This document shows, in pieces, positions 10,616 through 23,127 of a DNA stretch of 64,000 nucleotides. The DNA comes from Flaveria trinervia (Eukaryota; Streptophyta; Magnoliopsida; Asterales; Asteraceae): positions 115,226,162-115,290,161 of the forward strand of contig CM046442.1 of the NCBI GenBank assembly GCA_025506515.1, in the 5' to 3' direction. The notes beneath the pieces were generated by a model. That model searched no databases. It had not been told where the DNA came from and saw nothing but the letters and a program-made list of their open reading frames with translations. Numbering within the stretch: the first letter of the stretch is position 1; every line of letters begins with the position of its first letter. Made by a program: the position numbers and the translations under genes.

Positions 10616-11587
10616 GACAACCAGTGTGTACCTACAAGTCCTTTATGGACTGTAAACCACACACCTACAGCAGTACCGAGGGTGCTGTTGGGCTTGTACG
10701 ATGGTTCGAGAAGACTGAGTCTGTCTTCTCCAAATGAAACTGTCCACCTGCTAATCAAGTGAAGTATGCCACCGGGACTTTAGAGGGTGCTGCTCTGTCT
10801 TGGTGGAACGCGCAATTCCGATGCTAGGACAAGCGATGGCAAATGGGCTTCCATGGGATGAGTTCAAAACAATGATGACTGAGGAGTACTGTCCTCGCAA
10901 TGAAGTGCAGAAGCTAGAGATGGAGTTCTGGAAACTAAAGATGGAGGACTCGGAAATCGAGGCCTACACCACCAGAACCCATGAACTAGCAACTTTGTGC
11001 CCGGGAATGGTGAATGAGGTGCATAAGAGGGTGGAGCATTACATACAGGGATTAGTACCCGAAATTCAAAGTATGGTAACTGTTTCCAACCCAACCACAA
11101 TTCAGCAAGCCATCCAGTTAGCTCATAAGCTAACTGACCAAGCCGTGAAGCAATGACGTCTACCCGAGTGGGGCGCTATGGCTAGCATGCTCGACAACAA
11201 AAAAAAGTGGAATAATGCCAACAACACCAAAGCATCATCATCTTCTAGCGGTCAACGTCAACCTCAACAGCAACAACAGCCAGTTCAGCAACAACAGAGG
11301 TTTGACAATAACCGTAACTTCAGCCAAACGGCTGCAAATAATCGAGGACCCAGTGGTTATGGTGATAGACATCCGAAGTGCACTCGGTGTAATTACCATC
11401 ATGTGGGAAGGTGTGATAACTTCAAGTGTCAACGCTGTGTAAAAATTGGACACGCTGCTAAGGATTGTCGTGGTGAGCTGGTAAGGAGGCCACAACAACC
11501 TCAAGAAACTCCCAAAGGTTGTTTTAAATGTGGGAAAGAAGGGCATTACAGGCGAAACTGCCCATAACTAAGGAGAAATGGTAATGG

Positions 11588-11620
<33 letters not shown>

Positions 11621-11700
11621 CGGTAATAACAACAACGGTGGTAATGGTACTGGTAATGGCGGCAATAAAGATGGAGCCAAGGGGAGAGCCTTCGTCATTG
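10616..11700 (+). pseudogene. gag exon 2 of C: capsid-like core and zinc knuckles
   Basis: The gag core runs from VCTYKSFMD through ALSWWN and EEYCPRNEVQKLEMEFW to about 11150. A Gln/Ser-rich linker and cysteine-rich parts follow: CTRCNYHHVGRC, then knuckles CQRCVKIGHAAKDC and CFKCGKEGHYRRNC (CX2CX4HX4C), then an Asn-rich tract. Breaks: TGC to TGA near 10728, a frameshift near 10810, TGA at 11154-11156 (shared with G) and CAA to TAA at 11565-11567. Gag packages the RNA in the cytoplasmic particle; this copy cannot encode a whole protein. Confidence 0.88.
11588..11640 (+). repeat. (AAC)n microsatellite coding poly-Asn in gag
   Basis: Nearly pure AAC triplets encode an Asn-rich linker between the knuckles and the protease. 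The tract is shorter in B (near 40290-40330) and G (near 45235-45270), so it varies by slippage in triplets without breaking the frame. Confidence 0.85.
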
Positions 11701-12863
11701 GCGCAGGTGAGGCTCTAAATGATCCCATAACTATTACTGGTAGGTTCTCTGTTAATGGTTGTTTTGCTACGGTACTATTCGATACTGGAGCTGATAGGAG
11801 TTTTGTGTCCTTAAAGTTCTGTAGTGTTTAAGTGATATACCCTCTGCTTAGAATCTAAATACACTGTGGAATTAGCCGACGGTAAACAGATCCATGTAAC
11901 GCATATCCTTAAGACTGTAAGATAGAACTTTCTGGTCATACTTTCGCTATAGATCTTATGCCTGTTACGCTAGGGAGTTTTGATGTTGTGATAGGCATGG
12001 ATTGGCTCTCTAGCAAGCAAGCGAAAGTCATATGTCATGAGAAGATCATACAAATCCCTGTTGGTGACAAAATCCTTATCATCAGAGATGATAGGAGTGG
12101 TGCTGTGATAGGCATCATCTCATACATGAAAGCGCAAAAGTTATTACGAAAGGGTCGTGTGGCTATTCTAGCCCTGGTAACCGATAAGCAAGCGGAAGAA
12201 AGGAGAATGGAGGATATTCCCATAGTGTGTGATTTTCCAGAGGTGTTTCCAGAGGATCTTCCTGGATTACCACCTCACTGCCAAGTGAAATTCCAGATTG
12301 AGTTGACTCCCGGCGCAGCCCCGATAGCTAAGGCACCTTATCGATTAGCACCGAACGAACTACAAGAGTTGTCATCACAACTTCAGGAGCTTTTAGATAA
12401 GGGCTTTATTCGACCTAGCACATCACCTTGGGGAGCTCCTGTTCTGTTTGTTAAAAAGAAGGATGGCATATTCCGGATGTGCATCGATTATAGAGAGTTA
12501 AACAAAGTAACAGTCAAGAACCGGTACCCTTTACCTCGTATCGACGACTTGTTTGATCAGCTTCAGGGATCGAGCTATTATTCGAAAATTGACTTGAGAT
12601 CTGGTTATCATCAACTTAGAGTTCGAGAAGAAGACATTCCCAAGACTGTGTTTCGTACTCATTATGGTCATTATGAGTTCTTGGTCATGCCTTTTGGGTT
12701 GACTAATGCACCTGCTGTGTTCATGGACCTCATGAACCGCGTGTGCAAACCCTATCTTCATCAGTTCGTCATTGTGTTTATCGATGATATACTGATATAT
12801 TCTAGGACCAAGGAGGATGAAGAAGAGCACTTACGAAATGATCTTAGAACTATTGAAAAATGA
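11701..12863 (+). pseudogene. Protease and reverse transcriptase of C
   Basis: The aspartic protease active site DTGAD lies at 11781-11795 and the second half, VVIGMDWL, near 11990. A one-base loss near 11828 shifts the frame, and a matching one-base loss near 11911 brings it back. From 11958 the frame is open through the RT: RLAPNELQELSSQLQELLDKGFIRPS, YRELNKVTVKNRYPLPRIDDL, LRSGYHQLRV, FGLTNAPAVFMDLMNRV and the catalytic FIDD at 12777-12788 (the YXDD box). A frameshift near 12830 ends the ORF before the RT thumb. RT copies the element RNA into DNA inside the particle. The catalytic residues visible here are intact. Confidence 0.92.
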
Positions 12864-13640
12864 GCAGCTGTATGCCAAAATCTCATAGTGTGACTTTTGG
12901 ATAAGAGAAGTGCAATTTCTAGGTCATATTGTTAATGAGAAAGGATACATGTTGATCGTACCAAAATTGAGGCGATAAAGAATTGGACTACACCCAAAAT
13001 GCCGAGTGAGATAAGACAATTTCTGGGATTAGCAGGATATTACCGACGATTCATAGAAGGATTTTCTAAGATCGCACAACCTCTCACGGACTTGACTCAC
13101 AAAGGAATGACATACAAATGGAGTGAGAGCCAAGAATCAGCTTTTCAATTGTTAAAACAAGAACTCTGTACTGCCCCGATATTAGCACTACCAGAGGGAA
13201 CAGATGACTTCGTGGTGTATTGTGATGCATCCATTCAAGGATTGGGTTGTGTCTTGATGCAACGAGAAAAGGTCATAGCCTACGCCTCAAGACAACTAAA
13301 GGTTCATGAGAAGAACTATACCACCCATGACTTAGAATTGGGTGCAGTGGTTTTTGCCTTAAAGATCTGGAGACATTACTTGTATGGTACCAAGTGCACT
13401 ATCTACACCGATCACAAGAGTCTTTAACATATCTTCGAGCAAAAAGAGTTGAATATGAGGCAACGACGTTGGGTGGAACTACTAAACGACTATGATTGCA
13501 CTATTAAGTACCATCCGGGAAAGGCGAACGTAGTTGCCGATGCCTTAAGCAGGAAGGAAACAGCTAAACCCAGACGGGTGAGAGCTTTACAGCTTACTAT
13601 CAGTACCAACTGCCCGAACAAGTTAAGGAGGCACATATAG
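12864..13640 (+). pseudogene. RT connection and RNase H of C
   Basis: This region contains IRQFLGLAGYYRRFIEGFSK (RT tail) and the RNase H catalytic segments YCDASIQGLGCVL, ELGAVVFALKIWRHYL and YTDHKSL, then the linker YHPGKANVVADALSR. A CAA to TAA change at 13426-13428 breaks the frame in RNase H, and small losses break it near 12950 and 13610. RNase H removes the RNA strand after copying. Order and motifs match the pol proteins of H and G. Confidence 0.9.
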
Positions 13641-15103
13641 AAGCTTTAAAAACAGAAAATGTTGGTTCTGAGTCGTTAAGGGGAATTGATAAACAGCTGG
13701 TGGTAAAAGAGGATGGAATTCGGTATTTCATGGATAGACTTTGGGTGCCTGTTTATGGAAATCTAAGAGATTTAGTTATAAGCGAGACACATAAATCTAA
13801 GTATTCTATACATCCTGGATCCGACAAGATGTATCATGATCTAAAGGCGCACTACTGGTGGCCTAACATGAAAGCAGATGTAGCTACGTATGTGAGCAAG
13901 TGTTTGACCTGCTCAAAAGTAAAAGTGGAATATCAAAAACCATCCGGACTGTTATAACAACCTGAGATACCAATGTGGAAATGGGAACAGATCTCCATGG
14001 ATTTTATTACTAAGTTACCCCGGACTAATACGGGTTGTGACACGATATGGGTTATTGTGGATTGATTGACAAAGTCTGTTCACTTCCTAGCAATTAGGGA
14101 AATGGATAAGATGGAAAAATTGACTCGACTATACCTTAAAGAGATTGTTTCGAGACAAGGTGTACCGATCTCAATTATTTCCGACCGTGACGCTCGTTTC
14201 ACGTCACATTTCTGGCAATCATTGCAGAAATCTTTGGGAACATGATTGGATATGAGTACTGCATATCACCCACAAACAGATGGCCAGAGTGAGCGTACCA
14301 TACAGAAATTGGAGGATATGCTACGTGCTTGTGTGATTGACTTCGGGAATAACTGGGAAATTCACCTGCCATTGTTGGAGTTTTCTTATAACAACAGTTA
14401 TCATACTAGCAAACAGGCAACACCTTTCGAGGCGCTGTATGGGAGAAAATGTAGATCACCGGTTTGCTAGGCAGAAATTGGTGATAGTCAGCTAACAGGT
14501 CCCGAGTTAATTCATGAGGCAACCGAGAAGATTGTGCAAATACAAAACCGCATGGCTGCAGCGCGAGACAGACAAAAGAGTTATGCTGATAAGAGACGGA
14601 TACCTTTAGAGTTTCAGGTTGGTGACAAAGTTTTGTTGAAAGTCTCACCATGAAAAGGCGTAGTTCGGTTTGGTAAGCGAGGGAAACTAAATCCGAGGTA
14701 TGTTGGACCATTTGGAATAGTGGAAAGAATAGGTCCAGTGGCCTATCGACTAGCCCTACCTGATTCACTAAGTGGAATCCATGATGTATTTCACGTATCA
14801 AACCTAAAGAAGTGCATAACTGATAAAACAATGGTCGTACCACTAGAAGAAGCTCAAGTGGATGAACAGTTGCGTTTTATCGAAGAACCAGTCGAGGTGA
14901 TGGACCGTGAGGTGAAAACACTTAAGCAAAGCAAGATACCCATTGTCAAAATCCATTGGAATTCGCGACGTGGACCGGAATTCACATGGGAACGAGAAGG
15001 TCAAATGAAGCTTAAGTACCCTCAACTATTCGAAAAGACGATGCCAGCAAACGAAGGTATTGATTTAAATTTCAGGATGAAATTTCTTTCAACATGGGGA
15101 TGA
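13641..15103 (+). pseudogene. Integrase with chromodomain of C
   Basis: The zinc-binding HHCC part (HPGSDKMYHDLKAHYWWP ... CLTCSK) is at about 13800-13915. The catalytic core follows (IIFTKL-like start, SDRDARFTSHFW near 14180, MSTAYHPQTDGQSERT near 14250), then the C-terminal GKRGKL and VFHVSNLKKC. A chromodomain (FIEEPVEVMDREVK ... IPIVKIHWNSRRGPEFTWE) lies at about 14875-15000. Stops: TAA near 13955, TGA at 14063-14065 (also in G), TGA near 14243, TAG near 14468, TGA near 14652. The protein ends at TGA 15101-15103, overlapping a copy of the purine-tract motif. In this group the chromodomain is thought to steer insertion into heterochromatin, which fits the nesting seen here. Confidence 0.9.
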
Positions 15104-15228
15104 TGTGACAACTCATCCAAAACTCACTCGATTTTGATTTCTGTGTGCCAATGCAGTACACCAATGATTGAACACTCTCACCATGTAACGCAATTTTCGG
15201 GACGAAAATTCTTTCAACATGGGGATAA
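15067..15228 (+). promoter_or_regulatory. Polypurine tract region of C, motif present twice
   Basis: The purine-rich primer site just before the 3' LTR reads ...TTTCAACATGGGGATAA, followed by TGTGACA (LTR start). A near copy, TTTCAACATGGGGATGATGTGACA split over its parts, lies about 124 bases upstream at 15087-15110. G has the same pair (58600-58620 and 58725-58747). Confidence 0.7.
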
Positions 15229-17952
15229 TGTGACATCCGGTAAATTTCCGTTATCAAACTCCGTTCGTTCCGTTAAGTCTTACATACACGTGTCGTAAGC
15301 ACACACTAGTTGTCGTTTAACGTTGGTGACCTAATAATAATTAATAATGTTACATTATTGATAATCTAATTGATTATGTGATGATGGTATTATGTTTATG
15401 TGTTTGCATGTATTAAATGTTAATTAGGAAATTAATCGCGTAACGCGGAAACTGTGCCTATTTATTCGTATGTCTTGTGTTTTTATAAAGATAAAATATA
15501 TAATTTCATAAGTTTATATCTTTAAATTATTAACTTAAAAACAACTTTACAAAGAGTTAAGTCTAGTTTTGATAATAACGGGCTTAAAGGTAAATATGGA
15601 AATTAAATTAAACAAAAACATGAAAACCCAAAATCCCACCTGTCAATCAGCCACAAACACCCTTCACACACCTTCACCCTTGCAATTTCAACCTAGAACA
15701 AGCATCAAAGCATCGGTTTTGTTCGATTTCAAGGATTACAACACATTGGAATCATCAATTGCAAGTTAACACACGTTTAAAGGTTAGATTTTTACAAGTT
15801 TTTGTGGGTTTTTCATGGTGGCCGAACCCTAATTCGTTTATGGATCTTCATGTGGTCGAAATTGGTGTTCAATGATGATGTTAATATGTTAGTTGGATTG
15901 AATACATGTTGTTTAACGTTGATTATGCATGAATTGTATGTTTTTAATGGATTGATCTTGAACTTTGATTTTAGGCAAACCCTAATTCGAAATTGATGAG
16001 ATTATGGATGATTGATGATTGTTTGATGAATGTATGATGATTAGTAGGTTGTATGAGTGTTAGGATACATTGATCTTGCAAAGAATTGATGAATTGTTGT
16101 AGGTGTTCATAGTTACTAATAATAGTAACTTTATTTCCATGACATGATGTTCTAATGATAGATTGATGTGTTGATGTGTTCATGATGATAATTAGATGCT
16201 AGATTGTTGATATGAATGCTAGAAATATTAGAATGAATGTTGTTGTTCATATCTTGCCAAAAGTGGAAACTTTTGTTCATGATGATTAATAGATTATGAT
16301 GACTAGGTATTGTTAATCATGTCTAGATGTTTGATTTTTGAGATGGTATATTGTAATGAAATCATGAATACATTGAGTGTTTGATAGATGTTGGAATGTA
16401 CTTTCCCAAAAGGGAAACTTTATTTGCACAAAGTTGGAAGGATGATAGTTTGAACATGTTTGGGATGTTAGGAGCATGTTAGTATGTTCATGGATGAATT
16501 CTAATGTGATAGAACATGTTGAATTAGTTTTATGGGATGCTTGGATAATCATGGTGACGTTTGGACTTTGATGATCATGTATGACATTGATGTTGGTCAG
16601 TAGTTAGGACATCATGTTTGGGACTGGAAATTGACTGTTGTGGTGTATGTTGAATGCAATGAACATGGTTAATGAATGTGAATATGATCATCATACACGC
16701 GTGCGAATCTGAGGCCCCTACTTTGTAGGATTGGCAGGGTTTAGGATGTGAAGTCATGAGTGGCTTCACATGGCACGTGGTGCGTGATTTGATCTTTGTG
16801 TGGCATGTTAGTATGTTATAACTAGTGGACATGTTAATGTTCTAGATTCGCATGACTTGTATGATACTTGGTTGTATGATGATCTAAGTGATACACCTAG
16901 ATAATATGGCATACTTATGATCCATTTGAATGTTAACCATGTATGTTATATGTGTATGATTTCTTGAATGGTTTACAACACATAAAGTCACCAACGGGTC
17001 AAACGGGTCAACTGGGTCAAACGTGTCTGTTTTTCTGAAACCTTGAGTCCTTGGTTGTAGTGTACTTTGGGTTTCACATGTTCTTTGTTTACACGTACTC
17101 ATGTACTTATATGATCTAGGTAAGCTCTGACGGTTGTCTGTCCGCTCTGTCTGTCAAGTAAAACTCTAAGTATCTATTACTCATATCAGGTGAGTTCATG
17201 CCCCACTCTTTACTTAATCTCTTTTGGGGGAGATAGCATACTGGTAAATCACAAACGCTTCATATATTCAAGTTGTTTATAATATTAATATAGTGTTGAT
17301 ATCATGGAAAAGTCCTCACACTTTCGAATTGTTAATATTGAATAGCGTGGATATTTGGGTAGTACTACTGGGTCTTACGAGCCCCACCTGTGTGACTCGA
17401 GTTCAACCGGGTGCTATTTGTCCTATTGAACATTGTCACGACCTGTTAAATCGTGACAGGAGGCAACAACGTAACACAGACAGCTTCAATTGTGAAATCA
17501 CTATGAGTTAATATTTATTTTTAATGGACTAGCTATCTGTTACAATGCACTACTTTTATATCTTTATTATTAAACTGCTTATGTTTGAATATCACTCTTG
17601 AACTCCACCAACCATGTGTTGACATTTTAGTATGCTATTCTCAGGTCATTATCTTGCTTGCCATAGGAGCACTACATGGTTCACTTGCATTCTAAGACTC
17701 GGTCTCAAGACATTTTTATTGTTTTAATGGTTAATGTTTACTCTTTTGGTTGGCACATGTTTTGCCATAGTATACCTTTTTATTTCTTTGGGTTGTTTTA
17801 CAAAACGCTTCTTCACAGTTTAAAGTTTATACTTTGGTTGATTTTATATTAATTATGGCATATAGAGTCGTTCTGAGTAACTATTGACTGTGATCCTGGT
17901 TTGTTCACACGCCTCGCGGTAAAACTCCGCACGTGGATTTTGAGGTGTGACA
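15229..17952 (+). repeat. 3' LTR of C (2724 bp)
   Basis: It begins TGTGACATCCGG and ends GAGGTGTGACA, then TAAAG (target duplication). It aligns end to end with 6508-9253 with scattered substitutions and short indels, mostly a few percent by eye. No gene is seen. Confidence 0.94.
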
Positions 17953-18652
17953 TAAAGATCCTATTGTTATAAAAGATAGTACTTGTTAAATTTTTGTAGT
18001 CCTAAATGGGTTGTCGATAATTGTAAAATGTTAGGTTGATTTAAATTGAATTAGTATGTGCATGTTGATAGCGTTGACCTTAATCTTTATGGTCAAGCAA
18101 TGACACTTTTACTAATGTTACCTTATCATCACAAGACATTCAGGAAGGGAATTCACACCATGCACGCATCATCAGTCACACAACAGGACCTGACGCTCGA
18201 CTCAACACTCCATTCGTATGAATCAACCTTCAATCGTACGAATCAGCATCATTCGCACGAATGAACCTTCATTCATACGACTGGCATTCAGTCATACCAC
18301 ACAACACTCAATCGCACAACTTAATCTCCATTCGCATGAATCAACCTTCATACATACGAATCAGCTTCATTCGCATGATTGAACCTTCATTCGTACGATT
18401 GGCCTTCAGTCATGCGCTACACACATAGTCGCATACGTTCATTCGGTCATAGGACTCACTCGCACACAACATTCATCCGCAGAGACTCAATCGCACACCA
18501 CATTCATCTGCATTGACTTGATCGCACACCACATTCATCCGCATTGACTCGATCGCAAGCAACATTCGATCTCACGAATCAGTCGCATGACATTCCCAGT
18601 CGCAGGACTAGTTCGCCCTAATGACACAGTCGCATGACTCAGTCGCACGACA
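17953..18652 (-). repeat. 3' LTR of E, second segment
   Basis: It continues the LTR of 5438-6507 after C, starting with the duplicated TAAAG. It includes the TTCGTACGA-type repeats (18200-18420) and the TCGCACACCACATTCATCCGC repeats. It stops at GCACGACA where the intact LTR of F begins; about 0.9 kb of E's LTR is missing to the right. Confidence 0.85.
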
Positions 18653-21262
18653 TGTCACACCCCAGCTAAGAGCGGAAACACGGGGATGTAACGAGACGGG
18701 AATCGTCATAACACATGGTAAGCGATAGAGATGCAATACAAAAAATGATAATAAGCGTGTCATGACGACACCCGACAACAAGGGGACTTGTGTCATGTTT
18801 AGTCAATGTTGACAACATCGCGATAAGCATACGCAACCAAATGATCACACAAATACGAATATCAACATTGTAACGTATTTTTCCCACAACCCGGGAACAA
18901 GTAACAAAAGATTAATTGTTGATTTAAAACAGACTACATCAAATGTTTTCAAAATGACAAGTTAGCCACGAAATGCATCCTAGGGTGTCCACTAAGGCAG
19001 CACACCTAGATCTTCAGCTAGCATGATCACCTGAAAAGATATGCTCAGAATGGTCAACAAATTTGTTGGTGAGCTCGCAGGTTTAAAAGTAAATAAGTAA
19101 TTGATGTTGTATAAAGTTGTTGCAGAATACCGTGCATACAGTTATAAGTAAGCAAAATCACATGACATGAGCTTTACAACCAAACCTAACGACGTACACA
19201 AAGAATCTTGTTGGAATACATTCACCCAAGGCCCGTTCCTGGCATCTGTTGGTACTAACTAGTATACCAACACGAGGGTGGGGGTGTCAACCCAAGTAGT
19301 ACTACCAATACCTATCCGTCAGTTCCCAGACTAGAATTAAATGGTTGTAAGAAAGAACCACAAAACAGACCCAAGCATGTATCAGATAAGTACTCACAAT
19401 ACAGCAGCATGTTGATTCTAAGTATGTAAATTGTATGTATGTTGTACAACATGAAAATGGGTGAGCATACTTTTCCTTCATGTTTGTAAATGTTTGAAAA
19501 TTTGTATTAACATAAAAAGGGGCCACAAAACTCACATGTTAAGTGGTAAGTATGAATGATCAAGTTCCCAACGGTTGTATGCAATGAACAGTCAAACACC
19601 TATTGATAGTTATTGTTAAGCATTAATGATATGTATAAAGAAAGTAGTAATGTTTGGTCGGTTCAGGTTGTATCGGGTCAGTCACGGGTAACACACACAA
19701 GCAGACACACGTATTAGATCTTATGTAGATCCAAGTACTAGGAGTAGTTGTCATTGCCAATGACATTTGTATAAAAATCCTATTGTTATAAAAGAAAGTA
19801 CTTGTTGAATATTTATAGTCCAAAAAAGGGTTGTTGAAAATTTGTAAACCGTTAGGTTGATTTAAGATTGAAATAGTATGTGCATGTTGATAGCATTGAC
19901 TTTAATCTTTGTGGTCAAGCAATGACACTTTTACTGATGTTACCTTATCATCACAAGACATTCAGGAAAGGAATTCACACACGCACATCATCGGTCACAC
20001 AACAGGACCAGACGCTCGACTCAACACTCCATTCGTACGAATCAACCTTCAATCGTACGAATCAGCTTCATTCGCACGATTGAACCTTCATTCGCACGAC
20101 TGGCATTCAGTCGTACCACACAACACCCAATCGCACAACTTAACCTCCATTCGCACGAATCAACCTTCATTCGTATGAATCAGCTTCATTCGTATGACTG
20201 AACCTTCATTTGTGCGGTTGGCCTTCAGTTGTGCGATAGACGCACAGTCGTATACATTCATTTGGTCGCAGGACTCAATCACACACCACATTCATCCGCA
20301 TCGACTCAACCGCACACAACATTCATCAGCATTGACTCAATCGCACACATTCATTCGATCGCACAACTCAGTCGCATGGCATCCCTAGTCGCACGACTCA
20401 GTTTCCCGAAAGACACAGTCGCATGACTCAGTCACACGACTCACCCATTCGCACGGCTCAGTCGCATGACAGACCCAGTCGCCTAAACTGCAGGTTCGCG
20501 ACTGCTGAAGTGCAGATCAGCCTTCGGCTGCCCCAAGTATGGGTTTTATACCACAAGGACTTCTAGAATCACACAACAAACACACAAAAACAAGAAGCAC
20601 ACGCAGAAAGACACCACACGCACCCACATGACCTCTTGTGATCGAGTTGACCTGAACACCCGAAACCCTAGGAATGGACAGCAGTAAAACGAGCAAGAAC
20701 TGGACAACCAAGGTCGTATACCTGCAAGGATGGAGTAGGCTAGGTTGTAGACGAAGCCTAGATGAAGAAAACGAGACCAAATGGAGCGTTTTGGTGCAAA
20801 AGTGAAGAAGATAGGTGATGCAGATGAAAGTGAAGAAGAAGTGAAAAAGGTGAAGAAAATGGCTGGGAATGGGCATTTTATACCCATCCCAAGTTTACAA
20901 AATGTCAATTTTAGTCCCTACACTTAGCCCCCGAGTTCCTAAAGTTTGTTTCGGTTGAAAATGACTTTAAAATGTTCATTATATTAATGTTAAAAGTGTG
21001 TTTAATGGTAATTAATAACTTAAAATGGTTTTATTACTGGCAATGGTTATAAGTAAAAATGATATATATATTAGTGATAATGGTGATGAAATTTATAAAA
21101 GGTTCAGGTTTAGCACACGTTCATGAAGGAAGTACAGGCACAAGGATAATGAAGCAAGTATGAGCTCCATAACAAGAGTTCCGGAAGAAGAGGAAGAACA
21201 ATTAAGAAAGAATTGATGGTTAATTATGTTGTTTGACGAACCTTAAGGTGACGGATGTCACA
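18653..21262 (-). repeat. 3' LTR of F (2610 bp)
   Basis: This is a complete family M LTR from TGTCACACCCCAGC to GACGGATGTCACA. It directly precedes (in + coordinates) the purine tract and the 3' end of F pol, so it is F's 3' LTR. The 5 bases before it are CGACA (18648-18652), the expected target duplication; the partner copy is lost. Confidence 0.92.
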
Positions 21263-21295
21263 GTGTCCCCAGTTGAGAGAATTTCGTCCCGAAAT

Positions 21296-23039
21296 TCAGC
21301 TGGAGTTAGGTCCAAGAGTGTCATTCTCGAATAGTTGAGGATATTTAAGTTTCATCTGATCTTCCCGTTCCCATGTAAACTCTGGCCCTCGCTTTGAATT
21401 CCACCTCACATGAACAATTGGTATTCTACTACGCTTCAATGTTTGACTTCTCGATCCATGATCTCAATGGCTTCCTCAATAAAATGAAGCTTTTCGTCGA
21501 TTATGATATCCTCAATTGGTACGTGAAGTGATTCGTCAACCAAACCCTTCTTGAGGTTCGACACATGGGAAGTATCATGCACACCATTGAGTTCTTACGG
21601 TAAACTTAATCGGTAAGCCACTGGACCAATTCTTTTTGTAATCTCGAATGGTCCAACGTATCTTGGGGCTAACTTCCCTTCTTTCCAAACCGAACTATTC
21701 CTTTCCAAGGGGACACTTTGAGTAACACTTGATCCCCAACGTTGAATTCTAGAGGCTACCGACGATTGTCGGCATAGCTCTTTTGTCGATCTCTAGCGGC
21801 TTTTAGTCTATCTTTGATTTGGAAGATCTTGTTGGCTGTATCCTGAATGATCTCTAGGCTTGTCAACTGACTTTCACCAATCTCGGCCCAACAAACGGGT
21901 GATCTACACTTCCTTCCATACAACGCTTCGAACGGGGCACACCCAATGCTGGTATGGTAGCTGTTATTGTAAGAGAACTCAATCAACAGCAAATAAGTGT
22001 CCTAACTACCACCAAAGTCGATTACACACGCTCTCAGCATGTCTTCTAGCGTTTGTATAGTTCGTTCACTTTGGCCATCTGTCTAAGGGTGATAGGCGGT
22101 ACTCATGTCTAATCGAGTGCCTATCGCTTTCTGTAGTGTCTGCCAAAATCGTGAAGTGAATCAGCCGTCACAGTCGGATATGATTGACACCAGCACTCTG
22201 TGTCTTGTCACGACCTCTTTTATGTACAATCTCACCAACTTTTCCATTTTGTAGTCTTCTCGGATTGGCAAGAAATATGCTGATTTCATCATTCGATCCA
22301 CTATGACCCATATCGGGTCATGCTCGTTGCTCGCTCAAGGGAGTTTGGCAATGAAATCCGTGGCTATGTTCTCCCATTTCCACTCAGGAATCTCAGGTTG
22401 CTGTAAAAGTCCCGATGGTTTCTGATGTTCAGCTTTAAATTTTGAGCATGTCAAGCATCTGCTGACGTACATGGCAATGTCTTTCTTCATGCCTGGCCAC
22501 CAGTACAGATCTTTGAGATCGTGGTACATCTTGTCTGCACCAGGATGAATAGAATATCACGTCTTGTGTGCTTCATCCATGACCACGGTACGTACACCTC
22601 CCCATCTGGGTACCCATATAGGGTCCACGAAGTACTGTACACCATCATCCTTGCACATAAGTTGTTTATCCAACCCTCGAAATTCTTCTCCCGCAAGGTT
22701 TTCTTCTTTCAATGTCTCACTTTGTTCAATTTGGATCTGAGCTTTCAAATTCGTTTGAACGGTCAATCCCAAAGCTCGAGCACGTAGTGGTTTCACGCGT
22801 TCTTTGCGGCTTAGAGCATGAGCCACCACGTTAGCCTTCCCCGGATGATACCGGAATCGTAGTCACTAAGAAGCTCTACCCAGCTAGCTATCACATATTG
22901 AGTTCCTTCTAATCCAGGATATGTTGAAGGCTTTTATGATCTGTGTATCTGATGCATTTGGTTCTATACAGGTAATGCCTCCATATTTTGAGTGCGAATA
23001 CTATAGCGCCCAACTCAAGATCATGAGTTGTGTAGTTCT
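21296..23039 (-). pseudogene. F pol, 3' part: RNase H, integrase, chromodomain
   Basis: On the minus strand, from the D insertion leftward: the end of RNase H, then the linker with ADALSRKERVK-like sequence near 22810-22840, integrase zinc part (MYHDLKDLYWWPGMKK and CLTCSKFKAEHQKPSGLL, 22430-22529), core (much degraded), EFSYNNSYHTS and ALYGRKCRSPVCW (21880-21985), and a chromodomain ending KYPQLF near 21330. The stop is placed at 21296-21298. Premature stops include TGA at 22557-22559, a site also stopped in H (51803-51805). The purine tract and F's LTR follow immediately. Confidence 0.87.
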
Positions 23040-23127
23040 TGTTGGACCAAAAGAACCAATGAGCCAGGTTAGAAAAACCTTAAGTCCCACAGACATGAAA
23101 ACAACTGAAGTGGTCTACAACAGCTAA

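Larger units (their letters stand above)
6508..17952 (+). mobile_element. Element C: complete family P chromovirus (11.4 kb)
   Basis: This element has both LTRs (2746 and 2724 bp), a Met-tRNA primer site, ORF0, gag with an apparent intron, protease, reverse transcriptase, RNase H, integrase with a chromodomain, and a purine tract. It is flanked by an exact 5-bp duplication TAAAG (6503-6507 and 17953-17957). It sits inside E's 3' LTR, so it is younger than E. Stops and frameshifts occur throughout. The C-terminal chromodomain and the domain order put it in the Tekay/Del group. Confidence 0.95.
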
